DNA of 16,288 nt from Candidatus Heimdallarchaeota archaeon (GCA_021399405.1 JAAFKL010000127.1:1-16288), one strand, 5' to 3'; shown: positions 7,351 to 15,794, numbered from the stretch's first letter. The notes: generated by a model not told the origin, from the letters alone. Numbers and translations: made by a program.

Positions 7351-7399
7351 TGTTTTGGAAAATATATCATTCTTGCGATAGATTTTCTAATATTTTTTG

Positions 7400-7424
7400 G
7401 TGGAATATTATAGTGGAACATTAT
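7400..7424 (+). repeat. Tandem 13-base repeat beside the rfcL TATA box
   Basis: Two copies of GTGGAAYATTAT lie head to tail (7400-7411 and 7413-7424), identical at 11 of 12 positions. They sit immediately upstream of the AT-rich element at 7425-7435, where a BRE or an activator site would be expected. Confidence 0.5.
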
Positions 7425-7425
7425 C

Positions 7426-7435
7426 AATTAAATAC
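7426..7435 (+). promoter_or_regulatory. TATA-like box of rfcL
   Basis: The sequence aattaaatac is centred about 33 bases before ATG 7464. This would give a leader of only a few bases, and no Shine-Dalgarno is visible before the ATG. Confidence 0.4.
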
Positions 7436-7463
7436 AAAATTGGGATATATCAATCTGTAATTT

Positions 7464-8909
7464 ATGAAAGTGATTAATCTCCCCTGGGTTGAGAAATACA
7501 GACCCAAATCTAGAACAGACCTAGTTGGAAATGATACTGTGATTAGTCAACTGTTGGAATTTCTCTCAACATGGAATCACAAAAAATCAAGACCTGCAAT
7601 ATTGCTCGTTGGTCCACCTGGATGTGGTAAAACCTCGGTAACTCATGCAATAGCAAATGATCTTGACTTTTTAGTAACTGAGGTTAATGCATCAGATGCA
7701 AGATCAAAAAATAGGATAAACGATGCCTTGCGAATTACATCTGAGTTCCAAAGACTTGATTTTGAGGATAAAAAACAGTTAATTCTCATGGATGAAGTTG
7801 ATGGGCTATCTGGAAGATATGATCGTGGTGGATTAAATGAATTTATGAAAATTCTGAAAAATACAAAATATCCTGTAATTTGTACGGCAAATGATCCTGA
7901 ATCTGATAAAATTTTAACCTTGATGAGAAGGATGAAAATTCGAAAACTTGATTTTCATAGATTAGAGGAATATGAAATAATAAGTCTTTTGGAGAAAATT
8001 GCTTCTAAAGAGAATTTTAATTTAGATGAAAACATTCTTGAAAAAATTGCAGAAAATTCTGCAGGAGATATTCGAGCTGCTATAAATGAGCTAGAATCAT
8101 TGTATTATGGAAAAGAAATTGGGAATTTAGAAAAACGAGACAAAGCTAAGGTCTTAACTGAGACATTTAACGATTTATATCGGGCTAAAAACTATCACGA
8201 AGCATCACGAGTATGGTCAAATGCGCCCAGCACCTATTTACCTTTACTACTGCACCTGTTTGATCAAACAAGCAAACAATGCCGAACCTCAGAGGAATTG
8301 TATAAATCATACGTTCAAATAGCAAATGCGGATTTGGTTTTAACGAGGATTATGAAAACTCAGAATTGGGGACTTCTCAAATATTTTTTTGCATTTATCG
8401 GTCCGGGAATTGCTCTTTCTAAGGATCCAAAGTATTTCAATAGAATTAGCAAATTAAATAATCTACCTAACCAATTCAAACTTAGGGGTATTGCGAAAAA
8501 TAAACATGCCAAAGCTTCATTGTTAGCACCCAAGATTGTTTCAAATCTTCATATTTCTACAAGGAAATTTGTTTTTGAAGAGTTTGATTTATTTGTGAAA
8601 ATTTTGACAGGTAGGAAAGGGGCAGAGATTGCAGCTTGGTTAGATCTGGATGATGATGAGCTTGATATTTTACAAAAATTAAACCCCTTATCTACGATAA
8701 TTGAGGATATAGACGAAGCTAGGAGAGTAGTAGGTTTAGCAAGGAGAGATCAAGGAATGAGAGTTAAAACAGATGATTTTTATGATCATTTTAATTCGGT
8801 AAACATTGTATCCGTTAATGTGAAAGATTCAGCAGAAAAAAATGTAGAGGAAGAAATTATAGAGGATCAAAAAGAAAATTTACAACAATCATTAGATGAT
8901 TTCTTCTGA
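7464..8909 (+). CDS. rfcL: Replication factor C large subunit (clamp loader)
   Basis: This is the large AAA+ subunit of the PCNA clamp loader, working with RfcS (not in this window) to open and load the sliding clamp at primer ends. In 481 residues it shows the N-terminal signature LPWVEKYRP (6-14), Walker A GPPGCGKTS (50-58), Walker B LILMDEVD (106-113), sensor 1 TAND (141-144) and sensor 2 GDIRAA (201-206). The helical collar domain follows. The C-terminus has a charged linker (EKNVEEEIIEDQKEN) and ends in a perfect PCNA-interacting peptide QQSLDDFF, with Q474, L477, F480 and F481 in the Q-x-x-L-x-x-F-F spacing. Length is typical. It converges on the nitrilase gene with one base between stop codons. 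Confidence 0.98.
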   Translation: MKVINLPWVEKYRPKSRTDLVGNDTVISQLLEFLSTWNHKKSRPAILLVGPPGCGKTSVTHAIANDLDFLVTEVNASDARSKNRINDALRITSEFQRLDFEDKKQLILMDEVDGLSGRYDRGGLNEFMKILKNTKYPVICTANDPESDKILTLMRRMKIRKLDFHRLEEYEIISLLEKIASKENFNLDENILEKIAENSAGDIRAAINELESLYYGKEIGNLEKRDKAKVLTETFNDLYRAKNYHEASRVWSNAPSTYLPLLLHLFDQTSKQCRTSEELYKSYVQIANADLVLTRIMKTQNWGLLKYFFAFIGPGIALSKDPKYFNRISKLNNLPNQFKLRGIAKNKHAKASLLAPKIVSNLHISTRKFVFEEFDLFVKILTGRKGAEIAAWLDLDDDELDILQKLNPLSTIIEDIDEARRVVGLARRDQGMRVKTDDFYDHFNSVNIVSVNVKDSAEKNVEEEIIEDQKENLQQSLDDFF

Positions 8910-8910
8910 A

Positions 8911-9696
8911 TCATTTTTGTAGCAGCCCATTTCTTGAACGATATTTTCTATAGTTATAGATCGGATTAAAATCTATTGTATATGTTGCTAATTCTCCTTT
9001 TGGAAGGATAACAAAATCCTCGATATTTTTTATCCTCGCATTCTTTATTGATGGATCAATAATGCACGACACAGCTCCTACATCATATTCGATTCCGTTT
9101 GTAAGATGGTCTGCAATTACAATCGGAATAACAAATTCTCTGCTTCTTGTAATAGCTAAGCTTAACCACTGATATTTGGCATATGCTCGATACCCCTTAG
9201 GAACAACAGTAAATGCAGGGACAATTAATAATTCTGCTTGTTGTTTGACAACGAGATCATAAACTAATTTCCAATTCCACAAATCTGCACAGATTATTAC
9301 ACCTAATTTTATTTTGTTTACTTCTATTACTCCAATATTTGCCCCAGGTTCAATATTATTTCGTTCTCTTTCTCCTTCCATCGGAATTGTTTTTGGCGAA
9401 TATTGTATTTCCTGATCAATAATTGAAATCATTGCGTTATTCGTTGTTACCTTGTTGGTCAATTGAAATGGATGAGTTCCGAAAATGATGTTAAATTGAA
9501 AATCAGTTTTAATCTTTTCAATACAACTAATTACTTCAGTGAATGGAGTCTGTCCCCAACAATATTCAGGAAAAACGACTATATCTGTTTCAGTCGGAAT
9601 TGTTTGGAGCGATCCTGTAATTCTGTTAACAAATGATTCAAGCTTTTCATCTGGTGAGATAGTAAGAGATAAACAGGCAACGGTTAAGGATGTCAC
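8911..9696 (-). CDS. Carbon-nitrogen hydrolase (nitrilase superfamily), substrate unknown
   Basis: This 261-residue cytosolic amidase-type hydrolase has the catalytic Glu-Lys-Cys triad of the superfamily. E44 is in VVFPEYCWG, K102 is in SPKTIPMEGE, and the nucleophile C136 is in GVIICADLWN. The fold is a single CN-hydrolase alpha/beta/beta/alpha domain of about the usual length, with no fused NAD-synthetase or acyltransferase domain. The frame starts at GTG 9696, directly before the first strand LTVACLSLTI. No alternative start gives a better fit, and no Shine-Dalgarno is clear. The gap to the sdhB end is 73 bases, so it may have its own promoter or be read from the sdh operon. The CADLWN motif is atypical next to the omega-amidase or carbamoylputrescine classes, so I do not assign a substrate. 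Confidence 0.88.
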   Translation of the reverse strand: MTSLTVACLSLTISPDEKLESFVNRITGSLQTIPTETDIVVFPEYCWGQTPFTEVISCIEKIKTDFQFNIIFGTHPFQLTNKVTTNNAMISIIDQEIQYSPKTIPMEGERERNNIEPGANIGVIEVNKIKLGVIICADLWNWKLVYDLVVKQQAELLIVPAFTVVPKGYRAYAKYQWLSLAITRSREFVIPIVIADHLTNGIEYDVGAVSCIIDPSIKNARIKNIEDFVILPKGELATYTIDFNPIYNYRKYRSRNGLLQK

Positions 9697-9769
9697 AATA
9701 TTATTTCTATGATTGTTGAAAATTCAAATTGTTATTGTTTATTGGATGTGAAATTATTATATCTTGAAT

Positions 9770-10531
9770 TCAAAATAATCTTTTGAAGAATCTACCGACC
9801 ATTCTTATGGGATCGTAATAACGATCAGCAACTCTTTCTTTCAGAGCGATGATAGCTTCGTCAGTAATTGGAATTGACTCAGGACAAACTTCTGTGCAGC
9901 ATTTAGTTATGTTACAGAAACCAATCGAGAAATCATCCTTAATTTCAGCTAATCTGTCTGCTGAATCCAACGGATGCATCTCAAGACTTGCTAGTCTTAC
10001 TAGGAATCTGGGGCCTGCAAAAACATCATGTCGCGAATGTGATCGAAGAACATGACATACATCTTGACATAAGAAACACTCAATACATTTTCTAAACTCC
10101 TGCACTCGGTCTACATCTTCTTGCTGCATTCTTGGATCATCGAGTCCTTCTGGATGCTGATATGGTAGAATACGTTTATTTACCTCATAATTCCAAGATA
10201 CATCTGTTACGAGATCTTTTATCAGCGGGAAGGACTTCATCGGTTGAATCATTAATGGTTTACTAAGATCATAATCGGATAGCTTACTCATGCACATCAA
10301 TTTTGGATTACCATTGACTTCTGCACCACATGAACCACATTTACCTGCTTTGCAATTCCATCTAACAGCTAGTTCAGGTTTTTCTTTCAATTGTATTTGA
10401 TGAACTACATCAAGTACCACCATTGTAGGATCTACTTCAACATTATATTCTTCAAATTTTGTTCCATTTTCTGGATCTCCAATTTCAACAACTACCTTCA
10501 AAGTAGTTAATTCATTTGTTTCCTGACTCAT
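9770..10531 (-). CDS. sdhB: Succinate dehydrogenase/fumarate reductase iron-sulfur subunit
   Basis: SdhB carries electrons from the flavin of SdhA to the membrane subunit through three Fe-S centres. The 253 residues hold all ligands. The [2Fe-2S] ligands are C60, C65, C68 and C80 (WNCKAGKCGSCG...MCM). The [4Fe-4S] ligands are C149, C152, C155 and C216. The [3Fe-4S] ligands are C159, C206 and C212. The latter two centres are at the same residue numbers as in E. coli SdhB. An additional C211 sits beside C212 (KCCTEVCPE). C159 rather than Pro follows the CxxCxxC motif, as in true SdhB. ATG 10531 overlaps the sdhA stop (ATGA), so the two are translationally coupled. It is the last gene of sdhCAB. 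Confidence 0.97.
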   Translation of the reverse strand: MSQETNELTTLKVVVEIGDPENGTKFEEYNVEVDPTMVVLDVVHQIQLKEKPELAVRWNCKAGKCGSCGAEVNGNPKLMCMSKLSDYDLSKPLMIQPMKSFPLIKDLVTDVSWNYEVNKRILPYQHPEGLDDPRMQQEDVDRVQEFRKCIECFLCQDVCHVLRSHSRHDVFAGPRFLVRLASLEMHPLDSADRLAEIKDDFSIGFCNITKCCTEVCPESIPITDEAIIALKERVADRYYDPIRMVGRFFKRLF

Positions 10532-12360
10532 GAAGAAGCCCCCTCTATGATCTCTTTTAAATCGTTAGGCATTTCTTGCATAATTTCCTCTTCTATTCCT
10601 ACATCTCCGTTTTGGTCTTTTTTCAAGACGTAATAAATATTAACTAAATCTGGATTTGAATCTGGAAAATCAAGTCTTGTATGCCCACCTCGGCTTTCTT
10701 TTCTTGATAGTGCGGATAAAGCAAGTAATTTTCCTGTAATTATCATATGTTGCAAATCCAAAGCTTGGTGCCAACTAGGGTTATATTTCCTCCCCGGTTT
10801 TGCACCAGCTAGTTTGGCCTTTTGACCCATTTCCTCTAATTTTTTAATTCCAAGTTCTAAATCATCATTATTTCTGATAATACCTACGTGATTACCCATT
10901 ATTTGTTTAAGTTCTTCATGGATCTCAAACGGATTCAATTGATTTTCTTCTTTGAATGGAGCGAGTATCTCCGAAACAAATTTTCGGATTTCATTTTCTG
11001 GAATTTCTATTGATTTAGTTTGAGAACTTGCATATTTAGATGCATTTTCTCCTGCTAATTTTCCAAAGACAACCAAATCAGATAAAGAATTTCCTCCTAA
11101 GCGATTTGCTCCGTGTAATCCTGCAGATACTTCACCTGCCGCATATAGTCCATTAACTGTTGTTGATTGAGTTTCAGGATCAACTCGTATTCCACCCATC
11201 ACATAATGCGTGGTTGGACCAACCTCCATTGGCTCTTTGGTAATATCTAATTTTGCCAACGTAATGAATTGATGATACATTGAAGGTAACTTTTTCTTTA
11301 TGTCTTCTGCTGTTCTTTGTGATGCAATATCTAAATAGGCACCACCATGAAGCGACCCCCTTCCTGCTTGAACTTCTGATAATATTGCTTTTGCTACAAC
11401 ATCCCGTGTTAATAATTCAGGTGGTCTTCGAGCAGTTTTATCACCATTTACCCACCTTTGAGCTTCTTCTTCTGTTTCAGCATATTCTCCTTGAAACATT
11501 TCAGGTACGTAATTAAACATAAATCGCTTCTGTTCACTATTTCTAAGAATTCCACCTTCACCTCTAACACTTTCGGTTACTAAAACCCCTTTAACACTAG
11601 ATGGGTATATCATACCAGTTGGATGAAATTGTACAAATTCCATGTCTATTAACTCGGCACCAGCATCTAAGGCAAGACTATGGCCATCTCCAGTATATTC
11701 CCATGAATTAGAAGTAATTACATATGATTTACCAATTCCACCAGTAGCGATAATAAGAGCTTTGCAATTAATACGTAACAATTTACCATCAACTCGACGG
11801 TATGCTAGTACTCCTGCTATTTTGTTTTCATAGGTAAGAATCTTTGTCATGGTCACTTCCATGAGATTTGTAATTCCATCAGTATGAACTGCTTTATCTT
11901 GTAATGTGCGGATCATTTCTAAACCAGTTCTATCACCAACGTGTGCCAGTCGAGGGTAGAGATGCCCTCCAAAATTTCTTTGATTAATTTTACCCTCCGC
12001 TGTTCGATCAAATACTGCTCCCCATTTTTCTAATTCCAAGATACGTTCAGGGGATTGTTGAGCATGTATTTGTGCCATCTTCCAGTTACCATGGTGTTTC
12101 CCCCCTCGCATAGTATCTCTAAAATGAACTTTCCAGTTATCTCTTGGATCTGCTGCACCTAATGCTGCAGCTGCCCCTCCTTCTGCCATAACTGTATGTG
12201 CTTTCCCAAGTAATGATTTACTAATAATACCAACATTTGAACCATTTTCTGAGGCTGCAATAGCAGCTCGCAATCCAGCTCCGCCTGCACCAACAACGAG
12301 AACATCAAATTTGAGGGTTTCCATATTTGATATTTCATCATCTATATTTAGTTCAGGCAT
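10528..12360 (-). CDS. sdhA: Succinate dehydrogenase/fumarate reductase flavoprotein subunit
   Basis: SdhA oxidises succinate to fumarate (or the reverse) at a covalently bound FAD. From ATG 12360 the protein has 610 residues. Visible are the dinucleotide-binding VVGAGGAGLRAA (about 22-33) and the FAD-attachment histidine H55 in KAHTVMAEGG. The substrate-domain phrase FVQFHPTG, the catalytic region RRPPELLTRDVV, THYVMGGI with the active-site His, and HGANRLGGNSL with the substrate-binding Arg are also present. The C-terminal helical domain holds the Sdh-type ESRGGHTRLDFP. The frame also opens at TTG 12375, but ATG 12360 overlaps the sdhC stop by one base (TAATG) and has a GGAGGT Shine-Dalgarno seven bases upstream. 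That makes the start firm and coupled to sdhC. Confidence 0.97.
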   Translation of the reverse strand: MPELNIDDEISNMETLKFDVLVVGAGGAGLRAAIAASENGSNVGIISKSLLGKAHTVMAEGGAAAALGAADPRDNWKVHFRDTMRGGKHHGNWKMAQIHAQQSPERILELEKWGAVFDRTAEGKINQRNFGGHLYPRLAHVGDRTGLEMIRTLQDKAVHTDGITNLMEVTMTKILTYENKIAGVLAYRRVDGKLLRINCKALIIATGGIGKSYVITSNSWEYTGDGHSLALDAGAELIDMEFVQFHPTGMIYPSSVKGVLVTESVRGEGGILRNSEQKRFMFNYVPEMFQGEYAETEEEAQRWVNGDKTARRPPELLTRDVVAKAILSEVQAGRGSLHGGAYLDIASQRTAEDIKKKLPSMYHQFITLAKLDITKEPMEVGPTTHYVMGGIRVDPETQSTTVNGLYAAGEVSAGLHGANRLGGNSLSDLVVFGKLAGENASKYASSQTKSIEIPENEIRKFVSEILAPFKEENQLNPFEIHEELKQIMGNHVGIIRNNDDLELGIKKLEEMGQKAKLAGAKPGRKYNPSWHQALDLQHMIITGKLLALSALSRKESRGGHTRLDFPDSNPDLVNIYYVLKKDQNGDVGIEEEIMQEMPNDLKEIIEGASS

Positions 12361-13136
12361 TAGAAATACCTCCAATCAGTATCTAGTATTCCCATTGCAC
12401 CAAGTCTTATGTACAAATCTCCAATCAATACAGTAATCATACTTAACCAAAAATATGTTCCATGTCGGGTATTCAATCTCTTGATAAATTTCCAACTTCT
12501 AAAGCGTCTACGAATACTGGCCTTACCAGATGCTGTATTCAAACCTCCACCAACAACGTGTTTACATGAATGACATGATAATACATAAAGTGAGAGAAAG
12601 AGTGAGTCGAAAAAGAGGATAAGAACACCAACACCAAACCTAAGACTATCATCGACCCAAATAGCGTGGGTGAATGATAACCAATGAAATAACATCAAAA
12701 CAAATGCTGCATAAAAGAAGTATCTATGTAAATTATTTAGAATGAATGGCCATTTATTTTCTCCCCTATATTTTTGATCTACAGCCCGTAACTCACCTAT
12801 TGCACACCCAGCTGGATCCATAAAGAAAGCACGATAATATACTTTCCTTCCATAATAGCAAGTAGCTCGAAAACCAACGGGAGCCCAAATTAGTGCAAAT
12901 GCAGGGGACACATTATCAGGCCACCACGGTATAAGGTGATCAACTTCTGGATCAAATATGGGGCTTAGATAATGAAATTCATCAATCTTAAAATTATCTC
13001 CACCAAACAATAATACAATTATTGTATAAATGGCGAAGCCACCAAAGAATCCACCTTGTATTGCGGGTTTGACCCACCATTTATCTTTTCTCTGAGTAAT
13101 AAACCCTGTTTCATTAATTGTTGATAAAATAACCAT
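12360..13136 (-). CDS. sdhC: Succinate dehydrogenase membrane anchor, single-subunit cytochrome b type (SdhC)
   Basis: This membrane anchor takes electrons from SdhB to quinone. Numbered from M at 13136 (258 residues), about five membrane segments are visible at roughly 28-47, 78-98, 137-160, 168-192 and 227-248. Conserved-looking histidines near them (H137 in NNLHRYFF, H151 in LFHW, H189 and H193 in SCHSCKHVVGG, H225 in NTRHGTYFW) are candidate haem ligands. The pattern GRKVYYRAFF, LHRYFFYAA, CHSCKHVVGG and DLYIRL matches the large SdhC of actinobacterial Sdh1-type complexes, where one subunit replaces SdhC plus SdhD. No sdhD follows. ATG 13136 is preferred to TTG 13145. First gene of the operon; its TAA overlaps the sdhA ATG. 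Confidence 0.9.
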   Translation of the reverse strand: MVILSTINETGFITQRKDKWWVKPAIQGGFFGGFAIYTIIVLLFGGDNFKIDEFHYLSPIFDPEVDHLIPWWPDNVSPAFALIWAPVGFRATCYYGRKVYYRAFFMDPAGCAIGELRAVDQKYRGENKWPFILNNLHRYFFYAAFVLMLFHWLSFTHAIWVDDSLRFGVGVLILFFDSLFLSLYVLSCHSCKHVVGGGLNTASGKASIRRRFRSWKFIKRLNTRHGTYFWLSMITVLIGDLYIRLGAMGILDTDWRYF

Positions 13137-13230
13137 GTCTGACAAGTGTAATCAGCCCATCTCTCATTCATCAAGTCTTAAAAGTCACGTAATTGAAAAT
13201 ATTAAATTGGCAATTTGTGAAAAATCCAAT

Positions 13231-13367
13231 TCATATCATTTAAATTCGCAATTTTGCACTTCAATCAATATAATTTGTTCAATTCATTAGAGGGTGAGTA
13301 AGTGATCCTAATCTTTGATTACAATTATTTCCGCGTTACACAGAGACTTAATCATATCGTTTAAATT
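13231..13367. repeat. Two near-identical TATA-containing 16-mers in the sdhC-rps10 divergent region
   Basis: The 16-mer tcatatcRtttaaatt occurs at 13231-13246 and 13352-13367, identical at 15 of 16 positions and 121 bases apart in the same orientation. The TTTAAA core is palindromic, so either copy could serve promoters in either direction. The right-hand copy is placed about right for rps10. Confidence 0.5.
13359..13367 (+). promoter_or_regulatory. Likely TATA box of rps10
   Basis: The sequence gtttaaatt is about 42 bases before ATG 13405. A transcript starting near 13389 would carry a leader of about 15 bases containing a weak taggt Shine-Dalgarno-like site. Confidence 0.45.
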
Positions 13368-13404
13368 GTTTCGGTTTTCCAAGAGCTTGTAGGTAAGACA
13401 ATAA

Positions 13405-13713
13405 ATGGTACAAAGAGCACGTATTAGATTATTAAGTACAACAGTTGGGTCTTTGACTTCAGTTTGCGCTCAGTTGGAAAAAATCGCAGAGCAAGCAAGT
13501 GTCAGAATGAAAGGTCCTATACCTTTTCCGACGCGAAAAGTCATTATTCCAGTAAGGAAATCTCCATGTGGTAATGGAACTCAGACTTGGGAGCATTACG
13601 AAATGAAAATTCACAAAAGATTAGTTGATCTCGATGCGGATGAGAAAGCTATGCATCTTTTGATGAGATTAAATGTACCCGATGATATTAGAATTGAAGT
13701 TGAACTTGCATAA
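13405..13713 (+). CDS. rps10: 30S ribosomal protein S10 (uS10)
   Basis: At 102 residues this is the normal archaeal length. Family phrases are ARIRLLSTTVGSLTSVCAQL at the N-terminus, then MKGPIPFPTRKVIIPVRKSP, then WEHYEMKIHKRLVDLDADEK, and the terminal strand VPDDIRIEVEL. uS10 sits in the small-subunit head with a long loop (around 40-65) reaching into the 16S rRNA core. In many archaea rps10 follows the gene for elongation factor 1A. Here it stands alone behind a divergent promoter region shared with sdhC, and 136 bases separate it from rpl14e. Confidence 0.98.
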   Translation: MVQRARIRLLSTTVGSLTSVCAQLEKIAEQASVRMKGPIPFPTRKVIIPVRKSPCGNGTQTWEHYEMKIHKRLVDLDADEKAMHLLMRLNVPDDIRIEVELA

Positions 13714-13805
13714 TTACAAAATCAAAAACTAAAATTACCTACTTTAGTTAAACGCGCTATCATTATTTTATTAAAGGGAAATGATATAAATCAATTAATT
13801 CATCG

Positions 13806-13826
13806 CTGATTAGGATCTCTAATCAG
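13806..13826 (+). repeat. Perfect 8-bp inverted repeat (hairpin) in the rpl14e leader region
   Basis: ctgattag (13806-13813) pairs exactly with ctaatcag (13819-13826) across a five-base loop. It ends 23 bases before the rpl14e start and 12 bases before its GAGG ribosome-binding site (13839-13842). There is no T-run after it, so it is not a usual terminator for rps10. A leader structure or a protein-binding site is possible. Confidence 0.55.
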
Positions 13827-13849
13827 GGCGAGAAGGATGAGGCACTAAT

Positions 13850-14128
13850 ATGTCAGCTATATCAGTTGGAAGAATAGTAACAAAAATTATGGGACGCGAA
13901 GCAGGTCGTAGAGCAGTAGTAACACAAATTATTGATCAAAATTTCGCAGAAATCACCGGACCAGAGGAATTAACTGGAGTACGAAGAAGAAGAGTAAACA
14001 TTGCACATATTGAACCTACAGAATATGTCTTAGATATTTCAAAGGATGATAATGCAGATACTAGTGTACTTGAAGCAATTGACAGTGATGCAAAACTAAA
14101 AAAATTCATGGAAACCAAATTAAATTGA
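13850..14128 (+). CDS. rpl14e: 50S ribosomal protein L14e (eL14)
   Basis: At 92 residues, this is the archaeal/eukaryotic-specific large-subunit protein. It opens with a KOW-type segment, ISVGRIVTKIMGREAGRRAV, and continues with the RRRRVNIAHIEPTEY phrase typical of eL14. The C-terminal part is acidic then basic (DAKLKKFMETKLN). It is followed after seven bases by cbf5, an eL14-Cbf5 pairing that is widely conserved in archaea. The two are therefore almost certainly co-transcribed. A GATGAGG ribosome-binding site (13836-13842) sits seven bases before the ATG. A stem-loop precedes it. Confidence 0.95.
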   Translation: MSAISVGRIVTKIMGREAGRRAVVTQIIDQNFAEITGPEELTGVRRRRVNIAHIEPTEYVLDISKDDNADTSVLEAIDSDAKLKKFMETKLN

Positions 14129-14135
14129 TTGTTCA

Positions 14136-15116
14136 ATGATGAAACCTTTCGAAAATCTGAAAATTCTTAATCATGATGCGATTCAAGAAGGGATCGATTC
14201 AATTTATGGTACAATTCCACTCGAACGTCCTATTAGGGAATATATTAGTTCAGGATTGATTATCTTAGATAAACATAGTGGCCCTACATCCCATGAGATC
14301 GTTTCCATTGTAAAAAAAATATTGGCAATACCAAAAGCAGGTCATTCGGGCACATTGGATCCTAATGTTACTGGAATCTTACCCATTGCGCTTGCTAAGG
14401 CCACTAAAATCCTCCCAACATTATTGACATCTCGTAAAACATATATTTGTAATTTACAGTCAAGTAAGAGTCTATCTAGAGATGTTTGGGAACCAATATT
14501 CGAAGAGTATCAAGATGAGATATATCAAGTTCCCCCATTAAAGTCCAATGTGGCGAAAAGATTACGTAAAAGAAGAATTTATAATTTGGAAATACTTGAT
14601 ATACGCGAAAAAGAACTGTTGTTTAAAGCTGAATGCCAATCAGGAACTTATATTCGAACACTTTGCATAGATATTGGAAAAACAATTGGTCAATCGTCAT
14701 TTATGAAAGAATTACGAAGAATTCAAACCGGTCCGTTTCAAGAAGATCAGGCTATAACTCTTCACCAATTATTTGATGCTTATGAAACCTATCAAGAAAC
14801 GGAAAATGAAGATCCTCTGAGAGAAATCATTTTGCCTATGGAAGAAGCAATTATCAATTTGCCAAAAGTAGTTCTTAGTCTGAATGCAATTGATCCAATT
14901 GCACATGGTACAGATTTGTTTTCTCCAGGTATAATTGCACATTCTGACTTTAAATCCGGAGAAATGATTGCACTTCTAAGTCCTAAAGGGGAACTTGTGG
15001 CGATTGGTGAATCCTATCGATCTAGTGAGAATCTAAAAGTTGACAGTAAAGGAAAAATAATACATCCTAGTAAAATAATAGTTGAGAGAGGAATTTTCCC
15101 AAAGTATACAAAGTAA
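14136..15116 (+). CDS. cbf5: Cbf5/TruB-family pseudouridine synthase (H/ACA RNP catalytic subunit)
   Basis: Cbf5 isomerises uridine to pseudouridine in rRNA, guided by H/ACA RNAs, and can modify tRNA U55. The 326 residues show motif I LDKHSGPTSHE (44-54) and the catalytic loop GHSGTLDPNVTG with D75. They also show the substrate-binding VPPLKSNVAKRLRKRRIY, the motif CQSGTYIRTLCIDIG, and MKELRRIQTGPF. The C-terminal about 85 residues form a PUA domain (DLFSPGI, then SPKGELVAIGES). The thumb region differs from the usual LHR pattern (here NLQSSKSL), but catalytic residues are intact. ATG 14136 or the adjacent ATG 14139 could be used. Partners Nop10, Gar1 and L7Ae are not in the window. Its stop is directly followed by that of cdd on the other strand. 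Confidence 0.96.
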   Translation: MMKPFENLKILNHDAIQEGIDSIYGTIPLERPIREYISSGLIILDKHSGPTSHEIVSIVKKILAIPKAGHSGTLDPNVTGILPIALAKATKILPTLLTSRKTYICNLQSSKSLSRDVWEPIFEEYQDEIYQVPPLKSNVAKRLRKRRIYNLEILDIREKELLFKAECQSGTYIRTLCIDIGKTIGQSSFMKELRRIQTGPFQEDQAITLHQLFDAYETYQETENEDPLREIILPMEEAIINLPKVVLSLNAIDPIAHGTDLFSPGIIAHSDFKSGEMIALLSPKGELVAIGESYRSSENLKVDSKGKIIHPSKIIVERGIFPKYTK

Positions 15117-15569
<453 letters not shown>

Positions 15570-15589
15570 TTATCCATCTATTATGAGAT

Positions 15590-15598
15590 AAATATAAA
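15590..15598 (-). promoter_or_regulatory. TATA-like box of cdd
   Basis: The minus strand reads tttatattt, about 58 bases before ATG 15536. Transcription starting near 15567 would give a leader of about 30 bases that includes the GTGAGG ribosome-binding site. The rest of the 285-base gap up to sec61b shows no convincing gene. Confidence 0.45.
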
Positions 15599-15794
15599 AA
15601 AATACGTTTGTCCTAGATAACACAATTCAACCATTAGATAAGTTATTCCCCCCTTGTAATTATACCAAGGATTTACAATAAGACTAGAGAATAAAATCTC
15701 ACTATCAATTTCAGATGATTTATCTAGTTGAGAAATAAGAGATTTTTATCTATCTTGAATTTATTAATTTTTCAAACAACCCGAAACTGAAAAT

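Noticed and set aside
13783..13850. Possible C/D-box or H/ACA guide RNA next to the hairpin upstream of rpl14e
   Set aside because: No proper RUGAUGA/CUGA pairs at the right spacing and no ACA after the hairpin; closeness to cbf5 alone is not evidence.
15581..15745. Minus-strand stretch of 54 open codons in the cdd-sec61b gap
   Set aside because: It opens straight after a stop, has no usable start codon until near its end, contains the putative cdd TATA box and resembles no family; long open runs can arise by chance.
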